DNA from: Coccinella septempunctata
Lineage: Eukaryota; Arthropoda; Insecta; Coleoptera; Coccinellidae
Length of the DNA: 64,000 bases
Direction: 5' to 3'
Assembly (NCBI RefSeq): GCF_907165205.1
Contig: NC_058195.1
Span: 1,674,001 to 1,738,000 of the forward strand
The notes under the pieces were generated by a model. It saw only the letters and a program-made list of their open reading frames with translations. It was not told the DNA's origin and did no database searches. The translations under genes and the position numbers were made by a program. Of this stretch, positions 12,901 to 24,858 are shown piece by piece. The first letter of the stretch is position 1. The number at the start of each line of letters is the position of its first letter.

Positions 12901-15574
12901 AAACATCCTCTTGGAATAATTATCGTGTTGTCTTTCTATGAAACCGAGAAAGTCTCGTATTCTGCTAAATTCAGTGACGAAATGAAATCAATTTTCGGAG
13001 AAATCATTATAATTACTTAATTACTCACGAAGCGCTAAGTCACATTTAATTGTGTCGCATCATTTCTTCATTCCCTACAGGCGTTAAATTAAATTGCATG
13101 AACTGAACATTGTGCCTTGCTCTTGAAGAAAGAAAATGTATATCGACTAACCTTCGAATTTTTTTTTAATCCTGAGTTTCCATTCCCATGTATATATTTT
13201 CATCTACAACATGCATTACACTTTATCCTTTCGTATATATCTATATATTGGTTATTCACAAGTACAAATTTCAAATAGTAGGTGAAAAAAAACTGATCAA
13301 CTGTCAGTGAAAAACAGAATAATTTCTATGACCAGTGAAAATTTCTAGTCATAGAGATTTGGTTTGATGGTTTTCGGAGTGAAAGATCGATAAATATAAG
13401 AATACTGAACTATGATACATGCGATGTTTATGCTCTAGAGCGGAATAATAATGATTATGCACCAACGCGTGAAAATTAACATTGGATAAACAAAGAGTTA
13501 TTATAGGTAGGAAAAAATTATTCATGATCAAGTGCTTCTTAATTGTCGTTTTCCAACAGTGCGTTTAAATGAACTTTTTGTGTTTAAAGAAATCGCCTTA
13601 GATATAAAACTTCATGTCTTCAGAAATACCTTTCCTCATTCATTGAATGCATGACAATAGAAAAATCTTCATCTTGATCCCCTTGGAATTGTCCAGTGAT
13701 CAATCACGCCTAACGGATATTTTCGATACAAGCACATCATTACCCGGTATACGGTAATTCGAGCTGAAAATGTAATGAATGTACTTCCGCAACATGTTAC
13801 ACGTTCTTTACTTATACAGGACGGAAGGAAAAGTCATTAGGCTTCTAAATTCAATTCACATGTTGTCCTAATGGAAATAAATAATTTCCCCAGCACAATT
13901 GAGATTTTACATTCTTCGAAATGTATTGAGAATCACCATTATCCATTTTGTCGTATATTTCCACCAAATAGATTCAAGAAAATCGATGTAAAAGACTTTA
14001 CTAAACTCAGGAATCGAATATTTGAATTAATTCTTCTATGCATGCATCTAACCTGATCATTTCTGTGCATATTTCAATGTTGCCAACCTTGCCGTAAATT
14101 TCGAAAAGGTCGAGTCGAAAGTTCAAATTCGACCGAACGACTTGCTGAATGCGCCACGTACCTACTTTAGGACCTTTCTTTCTGGCCTGGAGGACAACCG
14201 CGACCTGATTTCCAATCAGCTGCGGCGAGGCCTTGACCTAATAAGGTCACCTTGCGTCGCGGCCCACAGCGCCCACCATAGAAAACGAATCACAACCCGG
14301 GAAACTATACGTGAGTGAAATTGAGAAATCGATCTTACAGAGCAGACGAGAAAGTGTCTAACGATCTTTGATGACGGAAAAGCGTATTTCCGAGACGATT
14401 TATCGCACTAAATTGTTCTGTTATATTTACCGTTAATCGAAATTGTCTGGCGGTGAAATGGGAACGCCTGGGCGTTCGTTTCGGGGCAGGGAAGTCGAAT
14501 TTTCAAAGATGGAAATACGGGTGTTGCTGTCTGTGCCAAATAAGACAGGTCATAGACGTTATTTATGGATCTGTGATAATGATCTAGAACAACTCCGAAA
14601 TTTCGGCTGCTAGTAGTACTAGAGCTGATTGCTTGATCTGATAAGGCATAATTCTTGACGCACTTTGATTAATTTCATATAAAAGTTTTTCAGAAAAGGA
14701 GCATAATTCATAATTCTCCAAAATAACTTGTACCCTCATAATGCAAATCACAGAATTCAATTAAAATACTACATAAGTTATGTGAATGAAGAAAAGAGCA
14801 CCCTAATAAATTATAGTGTTGGTACGAGCGTTCAGACACAACAAATAAAAATTTAATATTCCAAAGTCTAGTCCAGAGAAATATTTTCGAACGTAGTGAT
14901 ATTTGGGAGACAGTAACTGAATTTAAAATCAGTTGGAAGAAACCAGTTGAAATGTCATGCTCTCCTTTGTTCCGGTAAAAAGGTTAAATTTACATGCAAA
15001 GACCTATATGTAAATTTTTACGATATTCATCTTGATATGGTATTCAAATGTTGACTTTTTGTTTGTTTTTTATTCATATCTCTGTTGGCTAACAATACGT
15101 CTCGCGTGGGATTATGTTACACAGAACTGCATATTGAAAATTTAGGCCGATTCTACAACAGGAACGCATCTGTAGAAAATTATGGATTTCACAGTTACCA
15201 ACGGAACAGTTTCCTAACAAGTAGCCCCTATCAACTTAGTGGAATCTCCACGAGGTGGCGCTCCTGATCACTTAAATACATAATACTCAGATCCCCTTTC
15301 GATGTAAGAGTTCATATACGAGCGGAGAGTGCATTATCAACGTGTTGTATGAAAGGAGAGAAGTTTAGCACTCCCCTAGACAAGGATGGATTACAATACA
15401 AATGCTCAAGCGTAGCACACTTGAGCTAAATTTTTTTGAAACATTTGCTTCTCTTCGTGCGTTTCAATAAATTTTTGAATCCATTCAAAACATTATAACG
15501 TGTAGTTTTTTCTGTTTCTACATTTACCAAGTTTTTCATCATCCTGAATCCATACTCAGATGTGCTGTGATTTC
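9958..15574. other. Long gene-free region upstream of the carboxypeptidase
   Basis: Mostly AT-rich with only short, non-conserved open frames. Two less AT-rich islands stand out: 12221-12330 (a run of CCCCGC and GGCGGGG) and 14090-14310 (GCGGCCCACAGCGCCC). Each is followed by a good donor: AAAAG|GTAAGT near 12472 and ATAC|GTGAGT near 14310. Either could be a non-coding first exon of the downstream carboxypeptidase, whose first coding exon starts right after a TTTCAG acceptor at 15574. This is inference; no tRNA or other gene is seen. Confidence 0.35.
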
Positions 15575-15583
15575 AGTTCCATC

Positions 15584-18500
15584 ATGAATCCATCCATATG
15601 GCTCCTGTCAGCCTTAGCAGCTATATGCACAGCTCAGAGCGAATTTTTCAACCCTGATTCGCAAGACCAAGCCGTGGATTTCACCCAATCCGAATACGCC
15701 AGTCAGGGTAACCAACAGCTCACACCAGAGGCCGAACAGAGAAACTACCAAACAGTTGGTACTTACAATTTGGACGTCCAGAACGAACCTTATGGCATCG
15801 ATTACGTCTACCATGACTACGAAGCCATGACTAAATTTCTCAGGGCTACAACTGCCAAATATCCCACGCTAACAGCGCTCTATTCCATTGGGAAATCTGT
15901 CCAAGGTAAAACAGCCCTTTCATAGCATAGACCCTTGAAATTGATCACTTCATATGGAAAGACACAACAAAAATTAATTTATTTCACAGGTAGGGATCTC
16001 TGGGTTTTGGTTGTCTCCGCATCTCCATACGAACACATGATTGGTAAGCCGGATGTGAAATATGTCGCTAATATGCACGGAAATGAAGCTGTCAGTCGAG
16101 AATTGATGCTGCATTTGATCCACGTGAGTAGTGACCAAATTTCATAGTTATTTCATTCATTCAACCAATAACATTTCCAGCATTTCGTGACGCAATACCA
16201 CGTGGACCCTTACACAAGATGGCTGTTGGACAACACCAGAATCCACATCATGCCTTCGATGAACCCGGACGGTTTTGAAGTTTCCAAAGAGGGAACCTGC
16301 GAAGGAGGCCAAGGAAGGTGAATTAACCCCCTCAATATCCCGAGAAAAACAAGGATCAACCTCTTTTCTCTTGTAGGTATAACGCCAGAGGGTTCGACCT
16401 CAACAGGAACTTTCCAGATTACTTCAAACAGAACAACAAGCGGCCTCAGCCGGAGACTGAAGCTGTGAAAGAGTGGATTTCGAAGATACAGTTCGTACTT
16501 TCCGGATCGCTCCACGGTGGCGCCCTAGTCGCCAGTTACCCCTTCGACAACACACCGAACTCACGTAAGAATTCATCGTCCAAGGTATTATTTATAGAAA
16601 TAAAATACACCATGAATCATCCAATAAATTCATACGTGAATTTCGATCAACTTTTTCGCATCGAGATTTTAGTTATTTAATCATTGTAAAGTTTTTTACG
16701 CTGCAAGGAATTTGCAGATCTTCAGCCCTATGTTCCCGTGAGTCCCGATCAAATTTTAAATCGAAAAACATCTTTTAACCTCCATATTTCCTCAGTGTTC
16801 TCCAGTTTCGGTTCGTCCCCATCTCTAACCCCTGACGATGACGTTTTCAAACATCTGGCTCTCACCTACTCCACCAACCACGCCAAGATGAGCAGAGGAG
16901 TCGCCTGTAAATCCTCCCAGAAGGGCTTCAACGGCGTAAGCACGTCCTCTCGATTTCCCAGACCCAAATTCAGTCGATTAATTTTCAGGGCATCACCAAC
17001 GGCGCCGAGTGGTACCCGTTGACCGGCGGCATGCAGGATTTCAACTACGTGTGGTACGGCTGTATGGAAGTCACTCTTGAGGTCTCCTGCTGCAAGTACC
17101 CCCCTGCGCAGGAGCTACCCAAGTACTGGGAGGACAACAAGGCTGTAAGTACATTCGCCATCTATTTGAAGTGATTCGTCTACACAGGAATCTATTTCTG
17201 CACTTGTTGCATCCATCAACTCCACCTCTGGCTCGCTCATTCCAGAGCAGACAGGGGCGTACTTAGGATCTCATCATCTCTTTTTGTAATTTCAACTGAT
17301 TCAGGATGGATCAATTTGGTCGTATCATCAATATTAAATCCTTAACCCCTATGTATTTTTTTCAGTCGCTCATAAAGTTCTTAGCCGAAGCTCATAGGGG
17401 TGTGCACGGTTATGTGGTCGACGAAAACGGCAACCCTATAGAGAAAGCCTCTCTGAAGATAAAATCCAGGGACGTCGGATTCCAATCGACCAAATACGGG
17501 GAATTCTGGAGGATTCTACTACCGGGAGTTTATAAATTGGAGGTAAACAAATCGTAAAAAAATGTCGTACCCCCCTTCAAGTTCGATTTTTTTCTCAGGT
17601 TTACGCCGACGGATTCGTACCTCGTGAACTAGAATTTGTCGTGACAGATCAACACGCCACTCTTCTGAACGTTACGATGATGGCCGCCAAGGTAAGTTTC
17701 TTCGTGAATATGACATGCAGGTCGATTTAACTTCTTGGAATCATTAACAGCCCATCTTCCTATTGACTTATGTGGAAAACATAGAAGGTGATTAATATTC
17801 TTTCACTTGTCATCTGTCACTCGTCATCTGTCAAAGGACCAATTTTATTCATTTTACGAATTTTCCACATGATTCAATATTTTCATCTTTCAACTATGTA
17901 AATATAGCTTCAGGTGATGGTATATCTTGTATATATGAAAGTTGAACGTATTTCAGCCTGGTGAACATTACAAAAAACCAGTAACATCACCCCCTGTAAC
18001 CATTATTAATCCCTCAACAGTGATAGAACCAGTACATAGACCCTTACAGGGTGAAAGCGAGATAACATTTCCTTTGGACTGATGGGAAAATTGTTGGATT
18101 TTCTCTTATGGTTTCGGGAAATTGTTGTAAGTAGACAAAAGGTCTTATGTAAACTCGCGTCTCATGTAGAAATCTTGGTAGATAGATGTAGTGTAGTCTC
18201 TTTTCAAAACTTACTCTTTCTCTTCTTTTAGCCGCCGTTGAGCTGGGAAGAACTGATGATGTTCCCTGATTTTCGGAAATTTTTGGCTTCTTTAGGTTCT
18301 GATTAGGAGGGGAAGGAAATTGAGGATATTTAATTTAGAATTTAAAAAAAATACAAGTGATTAACTGCTGTAAATAGAAGAATACCCCACACCTAAGTGG
18401 ACCTAAATTACCTCTCAATTCTATTCAATTATTTCAGCGTAAAGACGGCCACCACTACAGGCCTCACCCTCAAACTCCCCATCATCCACCTTTTCACAGG

Positions 18501-18599
18501 GGGCCACCTCCACCACAGCTCAACAGACCCCCCCAAGGGGGCATATTTTCATCTCTAAGCGACGGCTTCAACAGTTTCGTCAGCAACATCTTCGGCTAG
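15584..18599 (+). CDS. Metallocarboxypeptidase M14, regulatory (N/E; CPM/CPD-like) subfamily
   Basis: Coding exons: 15584-15905, 15990-16123, 16181-16317, 16377-16564, 16796-16935, 16989-17144, 17366-17542, 17599-17691 and a last exon at 18438-18599, with consistent phases and about 502 residues. A signal peptide ([19 protein letters not shown]) begins at 15584; the in-frame ATG at 15560 is upstream of the TTTCAG acceptor and is probably intronic. Zinc ligands are HGNE (His137, Glu140) and His244 in GSLHGG. NRNFPD contains the substrate-binding Arg208, and EVSCCKYP holds the catalytic Glu338. A transthyretin-like domain follows (about residues 360-448). Family role: removal of C-terminal Lys/Arg from secreted or neuropeptide substrates. 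The tail of the 18438 exon is His/Pro-rich and has no GPI-type hydrophobic end. AATAAA at 18835-18840. Confidence 0.88.
17957..18306 (+). other. Two candidate alternative last exons of the carboxypeptidase
   Basis: After exon 8 (phase 0 at 17691) two further terminal exons are possible before the one at 18438. Exon 9A (17957-18082) follows TATTTCAG and encodes 41 residues beginning PGEHYKKPV and ending TFPLD, then TGA. Exon 9B (18232-18306) follows a T-rich CTTTTAG and encodes 24 residues beginning PPLSWEEL and ending LGSD, then TAG. Both join exon 8 in frame. The three tails differ completely in composition. Drosophila silver (CPD) also makes alternative C-terminal tails. Transcript evidence is absent, so use of each exon is inferred. 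Confidence 0.5.
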
Positions 18600-18867
18600 G
18601 ATAGATCAAAGCACGTCCAGAAAAAACTAAGTAGTACAAAATGAACGACCTAGCTATAACATCACGCGAATCCTCGAGATTTCAAATTCCATAATTTATT
18701 TCTAGTGTAAGTTGTAGTTTTATTTATTTTTAAGATTCGTGCTGTATTTTTCCATCAATTCACATTCATCGATTGTTCCATTGTGTATATTGTTTCACGA
18801 GAGAAAAACACTCTGCAAATTACATTTTATTTCGAATAAAAAGGCACATATAAGTAGTTTCTGCGTT
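18600..18867. other. Convergent 3' ends of the carboxypeptidase and Rab28 genes
   Basis: Holds the carboxypeptidase 3' UTR with AATAAA at 18835-18840. Its end nearly touches the Rab28 stop at 18868-18870, so the two transcripts probably overlap at their 3' ends. Confidence 0.5.
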
Positions 18868-20665
18868 TTATTGCATACAACACACAGACGATGAGCTGTT
18901 CTGGCTTGTGGATCCAGTTTTCTGTGGTTTCATGGGTACCCTTGCAGAGGGAGGCATTATTTCGGCTTTCACTATGGATTGTTGCTGTTCTTTATCTTTG
19001 TCAGTAAGTGGTATGCCCAAATGACCAGCTACCAGTTCCAAAAAGCAATTATTCACCTGAATGAAATTTTTTAAGTTGGCAACTCTGACCTAAATCGCCT
19101 ACCGCTCACGAAAGAAGCATACTCACCCCCTCCCCAGTTTTTGACGATACCAAGAAACTGAGCATATTTTGATTTTCAACGAACCGCTTAACTTCAGCTG
19201 GTTTCACGTTTCTGTGGTGCTCCACATCGCCTAAAACACCATAGACGATGAAGAAGAATTTCTCTTCTTCCCAACATGAAACATAGAGGATTCTTCCTGG
19301 ATATTCCGTCATAGATTAATTGAAAGTTAATCTATGCATCATCAGGATTTTTGTATACGCGATATACATATTCAAATCGTCTTATTTCATGTCAACTGAA
19401 TTAGTCCTAATAGAAATAGATTGAAGCGTTCAGAAATTGAATTTCAACAATTTAGATGTGCGCAGTGGCGGCATTGAAGGATTTGTGGCGTACTTTTGTG
19501 GATTTTCTGGCTATTTTGAATGATTTTGTATCACAACAAATATATAACATGCAAAACTCACATTTACTTCCTACGACAGCAACTAAAGGCCTCTTCTTCA
19601 CAATTTTATCCACCTCGTTGAGCCAGACCAACAGATATTCGAAACTCACAGAATTCGTAATGTCGTACATCAAAATTATGATCTGAAATCACCCTTCTTG
19701 AAATGATTCTCGTAGAATCGTAAACATCTATCACAGAACAATTCCGCTAAGCGCAAAACCAACAGTTCCAAAGCTACTAGCGCAATTTCTTGCAAGAAAC
19801 TGTCTTTTCCGAGAATAACTGACAAAAATTCGCACATACGTACAGCCACAGATTGCTAATTTATTCGATCTATGCGTTCATCACCGAATTTCGTTTTTTA
19901 CGAACACAGAAAGTCGAGATTTTCATGAAGATCGCGAAATAACCGTGAAATGACATAGATTCGAGAGAAAGTAGCACAGAATCGCCTTTATAACTTGAAA
20001 ATTTTATGATCGTTTAATTTCTACGAATACGTGTGATTGTTAGGTGCGAATTTCTGCAAATTAATGAGTAATGAGTTGTTTCTTATTGGAACAACAAATA
20101 TTATATAACATTAGAACTTCTATTATCATCTTATTGAATATTCGCGAGTCATGAATGGAACGGAGGATTTTACTTTGAGATACCTACGCTACTATGGCAC
20201 TTGCAAAAGCATCTTATGAATCAAGGATAATTAAGAAATCATTTACTATCAAAATTGCTAAACTGAATAAGTGAATCATCTAATTTTCAAGTTTCAAAAA
20301 TTATCTACGAAATGTCATCGTTCAACCATAGAAAAAAAATCACTAACATCAGTGTTGAAGAGATAGTTTGGCAGCATAGACCCCTTAAACTCAAACCCTC
20401 CAATATCCGATATTCTGACAGTCACTTCATGCCTTCCTGGTAAAGCCAACCTCCTCAGATAGAAATCTGCACCCACCGTCTGGTTGTAATATCTCGAGAA
20501 TTCGTCGAAACAGTACCTCTTGATCAGACTGGTCTGAAAAACAAGCTTAAGAACGAAATTTCCAGAACGCTTCAACCACTACACCTTTCCGACGTTCGTC
20601 TCGCCCAAAATCACGATCTTCACCTGTTTTTCCACGTCGATACCCTCCCCGTCCGAATCGGACAT
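18868..20665 (-). CDS. Rab28: Rab28 small GTPase
   Basis: Five exons: 20585-20665 (start 20665), 20348-20533, 19562-19682, 19127-19230 and 18868-19056, giving 226 residues (human about 221). The P-loop GETNVGKT is at residues 21-28. The Rab28 hallmarks GADFYLRRLALPG and ISDIGG follow, then MYDITNSVSFE, GSKCDVEHHRNVKP, VSSKTGE, and a CCMQ tail that fits a CAAX-type prenylation box (human Rab28 is farnesylated on CAVQ). Family role: photoreceptor outer-segment and ciliary traffic with the BBSome/IFT in animals. Odd: the position after DIGG that normally carries the catalytic Gln is Phe (DIGGFE), and the NKxD motif reads SKCD. These changes suggest weak or altered GTP hydrolysis and nucleotide affinity. 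The exons are intact, so it is not an obvious pseudogene. Confidence 0.87.
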
Positions 20666-21551
20666 GGCCGATGTGGCTGAGCGGAGGAAGAAGTTCGCAG
20701 AGTTCTGTGGTTAACTTGTTGATTCCGGTGACATAGAGCATAATCCTTCCCGCGAAGCCATCATCGGATCATCTTTGCATAGCGGGTAGGTGGAAAGAGA
20801 ATGGGATTTAGATCAGCATTACAATAGGATCGTATCCTGAAAGCAAAAAAATGTGGTACGACGGAAAAGAAGAGATGATATGGTGTTCGACGAATTTGGA
20901 TGAGAACCAGGGCCGAACTTGACAAAATCTTGCTATATACCTACATAATATTATATTTTCGGGTTGTTTTACGACCTAACATTCTTGATACCTTACGATG
21001 AATCATTAAAATTTGTTGGATACTTAAAACCTCCATTTAGTAATCTGATTCAAAGATTATGTGAGGTAACTTTTTATTTTTCATCCTTCAATCTGAAGAA
21101 TTCGATTAAACCAAGAACATAAACGGAAAATTCAAAATATTTTCAGGCAGTTCATAGACTGACATGTGATAAATCTATGGTCCAGTGTTATTCGCGATAC
21201 CAACTTGAATTTCACAACTCAAAATGTTACTAAATGGGCAACTACCAACATAATTTCGAAATTCCACAGACTCCAAGACGTCAATAAGTTTTTAAACTTA
21301 CACCTACATCGAAATTCACGAATTATATTCGCTTGATAAATCGGAATTTTAATTTCTCGAACGCCCTGTCAGGATAACGCTATTTGAATAAGGAAAAACC
21401 CCCAAAACCCCAGAATTCAACCGGTGAGCATAATTCATATCCGTTAACGATCTCGATCCCTCAAAAAAACCTGGGAGTCGAAAGAAACGTCGTTATTCGA
21501 AAAATCCCACGCACCGCTACTACCCCTCTGGATCGGCATCCCTTGGGATGA
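20666..21551. other. Spacer between divergent Rab28 and inotocin genes
   Basis: AT-rich, no coding sequence seen. It includes the Rab28 5' side and the regulatory region of the neuropeptide gene. A somewhat more GC-rich patch (about 21450-21550) lies just before the inotocin TATA box. Confidence 0.4.
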
Positions 21552-21584
21552 TATAAAAAACGGCGAATCCGCGAGATAGTCATT
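21552..21584 (+). promoter_or_regulatory. TATA box and initiator of the inotocin gene
   Basis: TATAAAA at 21552-21558 is followed about 30 bases later by TCATTC (21580-21585), an arthropod-type initiator. The spacing is classical and the start codon lies 30 bases further on. This is typical of a tightly regulated neuropeptide promoter. Confidence 0.65.
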
Positions 21585-21610
21585 CTTCGCAAAAGTATCA
21601 ACCGCGAAAG

Positions 21611-23306
21611 ATGTTCAGAAATATTTTCGTTTTTGCCGTTCTGATTTCGGTTTACGCTCTGGTTGTGGACGCTTGTCTCATCACCAACTGCCCCAGGGGC
21701 GGCAAGAGAAGCGGAAAGATTGCAAGAATGGAAGTTAGACCGGTAAGAAAAATAATTCTGTGGTTTGTTAGGGAAATTTTATATTTTTACTTTTTTTTTT
21801 AAATATTATTTCAAAATCGAAACTATTTTGACTACAGACTAGTCTCGAATAAGATACTGATGCACACTTTTATTACACAATCTTATATACAGAGTGAGTC
21901 ATAGAAACTCAAACACTCATTGGTTCACAGAAATCTATCTCATCGATGATATATCCCAAGTTCCTATCAATTGACACCTGACCACAGAACTAGTTCATTT
22001 TTTCTGTCAGGTTTTCTTCGAAAAATGCCTATTCCCAAATCTAATCCTCTTGAAAATTAATCAATTCCAATATTATCGAAGAACTACCGAACAGAGTAGG
22101 TTTTTTTTATGATTTTTTTATCGAATTTCGTGATTACCCAGAAGCTCATTATATTCTCTACTCATCATCTCGATAATTTTAATGAATATCTCAGTTGGCT
22201 TCGAATTATTCTGTGCTCACAGGTTTTGAACTTACTTATCATAGAATTTCAAAATCCGCACCCCCTACGATCATTTATAAATACTCTGTGGTGTCGAGTT
22301 ATATCTATGATTTCGATGCTAGTGCAAATTCTGTTTTGTTTCGCCGCTCTCTAACTGATTTTTCCCTTCGAAAAAGTGTGTTAGCTGTGGACCAGGTAGA
22401 ACAGGTCAATGCTTCGGACCAGGCATATGTTGCGGGCCCTTTGGATGCCTCATAGGAACGCCGGAAAGTATAGTTTGCCAAAGGGAAGGCTACTTCCACG
22501 AGAGCGAGCCTTGCATAGCGGGAAATTCATCGTGCAGAAGAAACACAGGACGCTGCGCGGCAGAAGGAATATGTTGCAATCAAGGTACTTTATTTATATG
22601 ATTATAATAACTGGTAGGCCGGGATATCCAACTTTTTGTTCAAAAAACTATAATGAATTTTATGAATACCGAGGCCAAAAACACTCCTCTGTGCTCTATG
22701 AGTCGATTCGGTACTACCCACCCCTGTCTGTGAAACTGACGTTTGGCAGCATAGATGAGGGAGGTAATCTATGTTCGGCAGAGCATTTTCCTTAGACATG
22801 ATAAAAAAATTGAAGCAGCTCTTTACCACGCTTTGTATGACAACAAAATTGCCCGAACTATCTTTTTTTCTCACGATAACACAAAAATCACCCTGTAGAT
22901 ACGGTTGAAAAATGATCCTGACTTGAACAATCATATTCCTAGAAATTAATTCTACTAAATTCATTAATACTGCGTGTTTTCCATGTCACTATTCATTTCA
23001 TTGATGATCACAATGAAGAAATACTGCATATAGTTACCTACTACCATTTATATTCTCTACACAAGGGGACTTTTTTCATTTCTCAAGCCCAACCTCGAAG
23101 TTAATGACCCAAAAATTTTCCCAACGTTTAAATTCCAATAATTAAAAACGGAGTCAAATAAATAACTCCTTGAAAAAGATTTAATCGTTTATTTCTTTCC
23201 AGATTCTTGCCACATAGATAGCGGTTGTGGAGGCGAAGAAAAAACTAGGAACCCTTCAGCAGAAAACCTTTTTCCACTGGACGCCTACAATTTATTATCT
23301 TATTAA
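21611..23306 (+). CDS. Inotocin (insect vasopressin/oxytocin-like) preprohormone with neurophysin
   Basis: Three exons: 21611-21742, 22377-22584 and 23203-23306, phases 0 and 1, giving 147 residues. A signal peptide of about 21 residues (ending VVDA) is followed directly by the nonapeptide CLITNCPRG, with Gly as amide donor and KR as cleavage site (GGKRS). Exons 2 and 3 encode a neurophysin-like domain with 14 cysteines (CGPG, GICCGPFGC, CIAGNSSC, GICCNQDSC), the number found in neurophysins. The exon structure matches vertebrate vasopressin/oxytocin genes, with the first intron after the peptide. In insects the peptide acts on an inotocin receptor, linked to water balance. Many insect orders have lost it, so its presence supports a beetle. 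AATAAA candidates at 23361 and 23417. Confidence 0.95.
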
Positions 23307-23920
23307 TAGGGCATTTCGAGAAATGTTTGTGAGACGACCAATCGATGTAAAATTGAACTGAATAAATTTTGAACTATTTCTATTGCTTACCTTCCACGAA
23401 ATGTCAAGAATATTTCAATAAAAAATTCCTTAATTCAACGTTAGATTTGGTTGATTTCAAACGACTTGCACGATACGAATGAATGAAACTGTTGACTTGT
23501 TGCCAAGGCAGCAATGAATGTAAACAGGATTTCACGTCGATAAATTGAAATTAAATCGCTTCACTTAATTGTTGGAAAAAAAATTTAAACTTTTGAAGTT
23601 TCCATTACGAAAATTATGAATTGGTAGATGTTTGATTCATTTACGATAATGAAGGATTCATACATTATCGATCTCGGAAGGGGAGTTATATTCATAATAA
23701 GCGTTCAAAAAAATTCTGCGTCAAGTATGATACGAAATTTTGACAGTTGACGTTTCGCATTTGAAACTAAAAAACTTTTGTGACCGATGGAAAATTCAAA
23801 AATTCTCTTTGCGTCTCTGCTGCGTTTTGTACGTCCTTCATTATAATATCACCGTAAAAAAACAACTATTCGGATGAAAATCTTTTTAATTCAACTCATG
23901 TGAACCACAATACTTTTCAG
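23307..23920. other. Convergent spacer between inotocin and CMC2-like gene A
   Basis: Holds the inotocin 3' UTR (AATAAA at 23361-23366 and 23417-23422) and the 3' side of the minus-strand gene. AT-rich; nothing else recognised. Confidence 0.4.
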
Positions 23921-24178
23921 TTACGAATATCTTTGAGTAAATTCACTTTCTTTAAGTTTTTTCCTGTATATTTCTTCATGCCTCTTCATTGCCGCTTGTT
24001 TATTGAGCTCCCTCCTTTTGATTCTTTCTTCTTTGAGGCATCTTTCCATGAGCAAATTTATTTCATTGCAATAACCAAAATATTTTCGGAAAGGAAAAGA
24101 TTCGTGGCATTCCTCTAAACGCTTTATGAGAAAGTTGCATTCTTCGTTATGTAAATGATCCGAAAGGTCAGTATGCAT
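23921..24178 (-). CDS. Cmc2: CMC2-like twin CX9C protein (COX assembly), copy A
   Basis: A single open frame of 85 residues starting MHTDLSDHLHNEECN. This is the conserved N-terminus of CMC2 (human MHPDLSPHLHTEECN). Two CX9C motifs are present (ECNFLIKRLEEC and YCNEINLLMERC) around FRKYFGYCNE, and the tail is basic and helical. Family role: a mitochondrial intermembrane-space protein imported by Mia40 through disulfides and needed for cytochrome c oxidase biogenesis. It is divergent from a related gene starting 290 bases away. Confidence 0.85.
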   Translation of the reverse strand: MHTDLSDHLHNEECNFLIKRLEECHESFPFRKYFGYCNEINLLMERCLKEERIKRRELNKQAAMKRHEEIYRKKLKESEFTQRYS

Positions 24179-24468
24179 TTTTCTTTATTTTAATTGACAA
24201 ACTCAGATTACACTCCAATCAAAGTGGAAAAGTGCATAGAAATTATATCAGGTTCGATATCATAGATCGAATCAGTCATAAATTAACCATAGAGAGAAAA
24301 GTTGTCACTGGGTAAATGTCAAATGACAAGCCCAAAGTTTTTCTTAGGAAGTGGGAAAGCGAAAAAGAAAACGAAAAGTAGTCTCTGTGGTTCTAATTTC
24401 CTAACCTAGGCAAGAGTGAATGAAAATAAATAAATAAATAAGGTATTTGAAAAATAGTATTTTTTCAG

Positions 24469-24723
24469 ATGGACGGAATACCGAAACAGAAATATGAAAC
24501 TTGCATGGAGCTTGTTGAGGAATACCGGAATTGTATAAGTAGTAATCCTTTTTTGAAATATTTTTCCTACTGTAATGATGCTAGAACCGCATTTACAAAA
24601 TGTACTAAAGAGTTATACGACTTGGAAATGGCCATTAGAAGAGAAAAAAATAAAAAGATTAAGGAAGAGAGACTATCTAGAATACGGGCACCATCAGTTG
24701 AGCAAATACAGGGAAAATGCTAG
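24469..24723 (+). CDS. CMC2-like twin CX9C protein, copy B
   Basis: 84 residues. The ATG sits immediately after a TTTTTTCAG acceptor, so a non-coding (or short coding) upstream exon is likely. Two CX9C motifs (TCMELVEEYRNC, YCNDARTAFTKC) flank FLKYFSYCND, the same core as copy A and human CMC2. It lacks the MHxDLSxHLH N-terminus, which makes it a diverged paralogue rather than the orthologue. The tail is rich in Lys/Arg/Glu, probably helical. It may have taken on another intermembrane-space or tissue-specific role; that is inference. Confidence 0.7.
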   Translation: MDGIPKQKYETCMELVEEYRNCISSNPFLKYFSYCNDARTAFTKCTKELYDLEMAIRREKNKKIKEERLSRIRAPSVEQIQGKC

Positions 24724-24858
24724 TTGATTTATGTGAATTATATGCATGAATGTTATGTTTAGGAACGTTATGCTCTGTTGTACATAAATAAATAAATTTT
24801 ATTCCATCAAAAACTACTCATTGTATATTTCAGTGTCAAAAGTGACAATAATATAATC

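Noticed and set aside
15560..15583. Upstream in-frame ATG of the carboxypeptidase
   Set aside because: A TTTCAG acceptor lies between it and the next ATG, and the downstream start gives a proper signal peptide.
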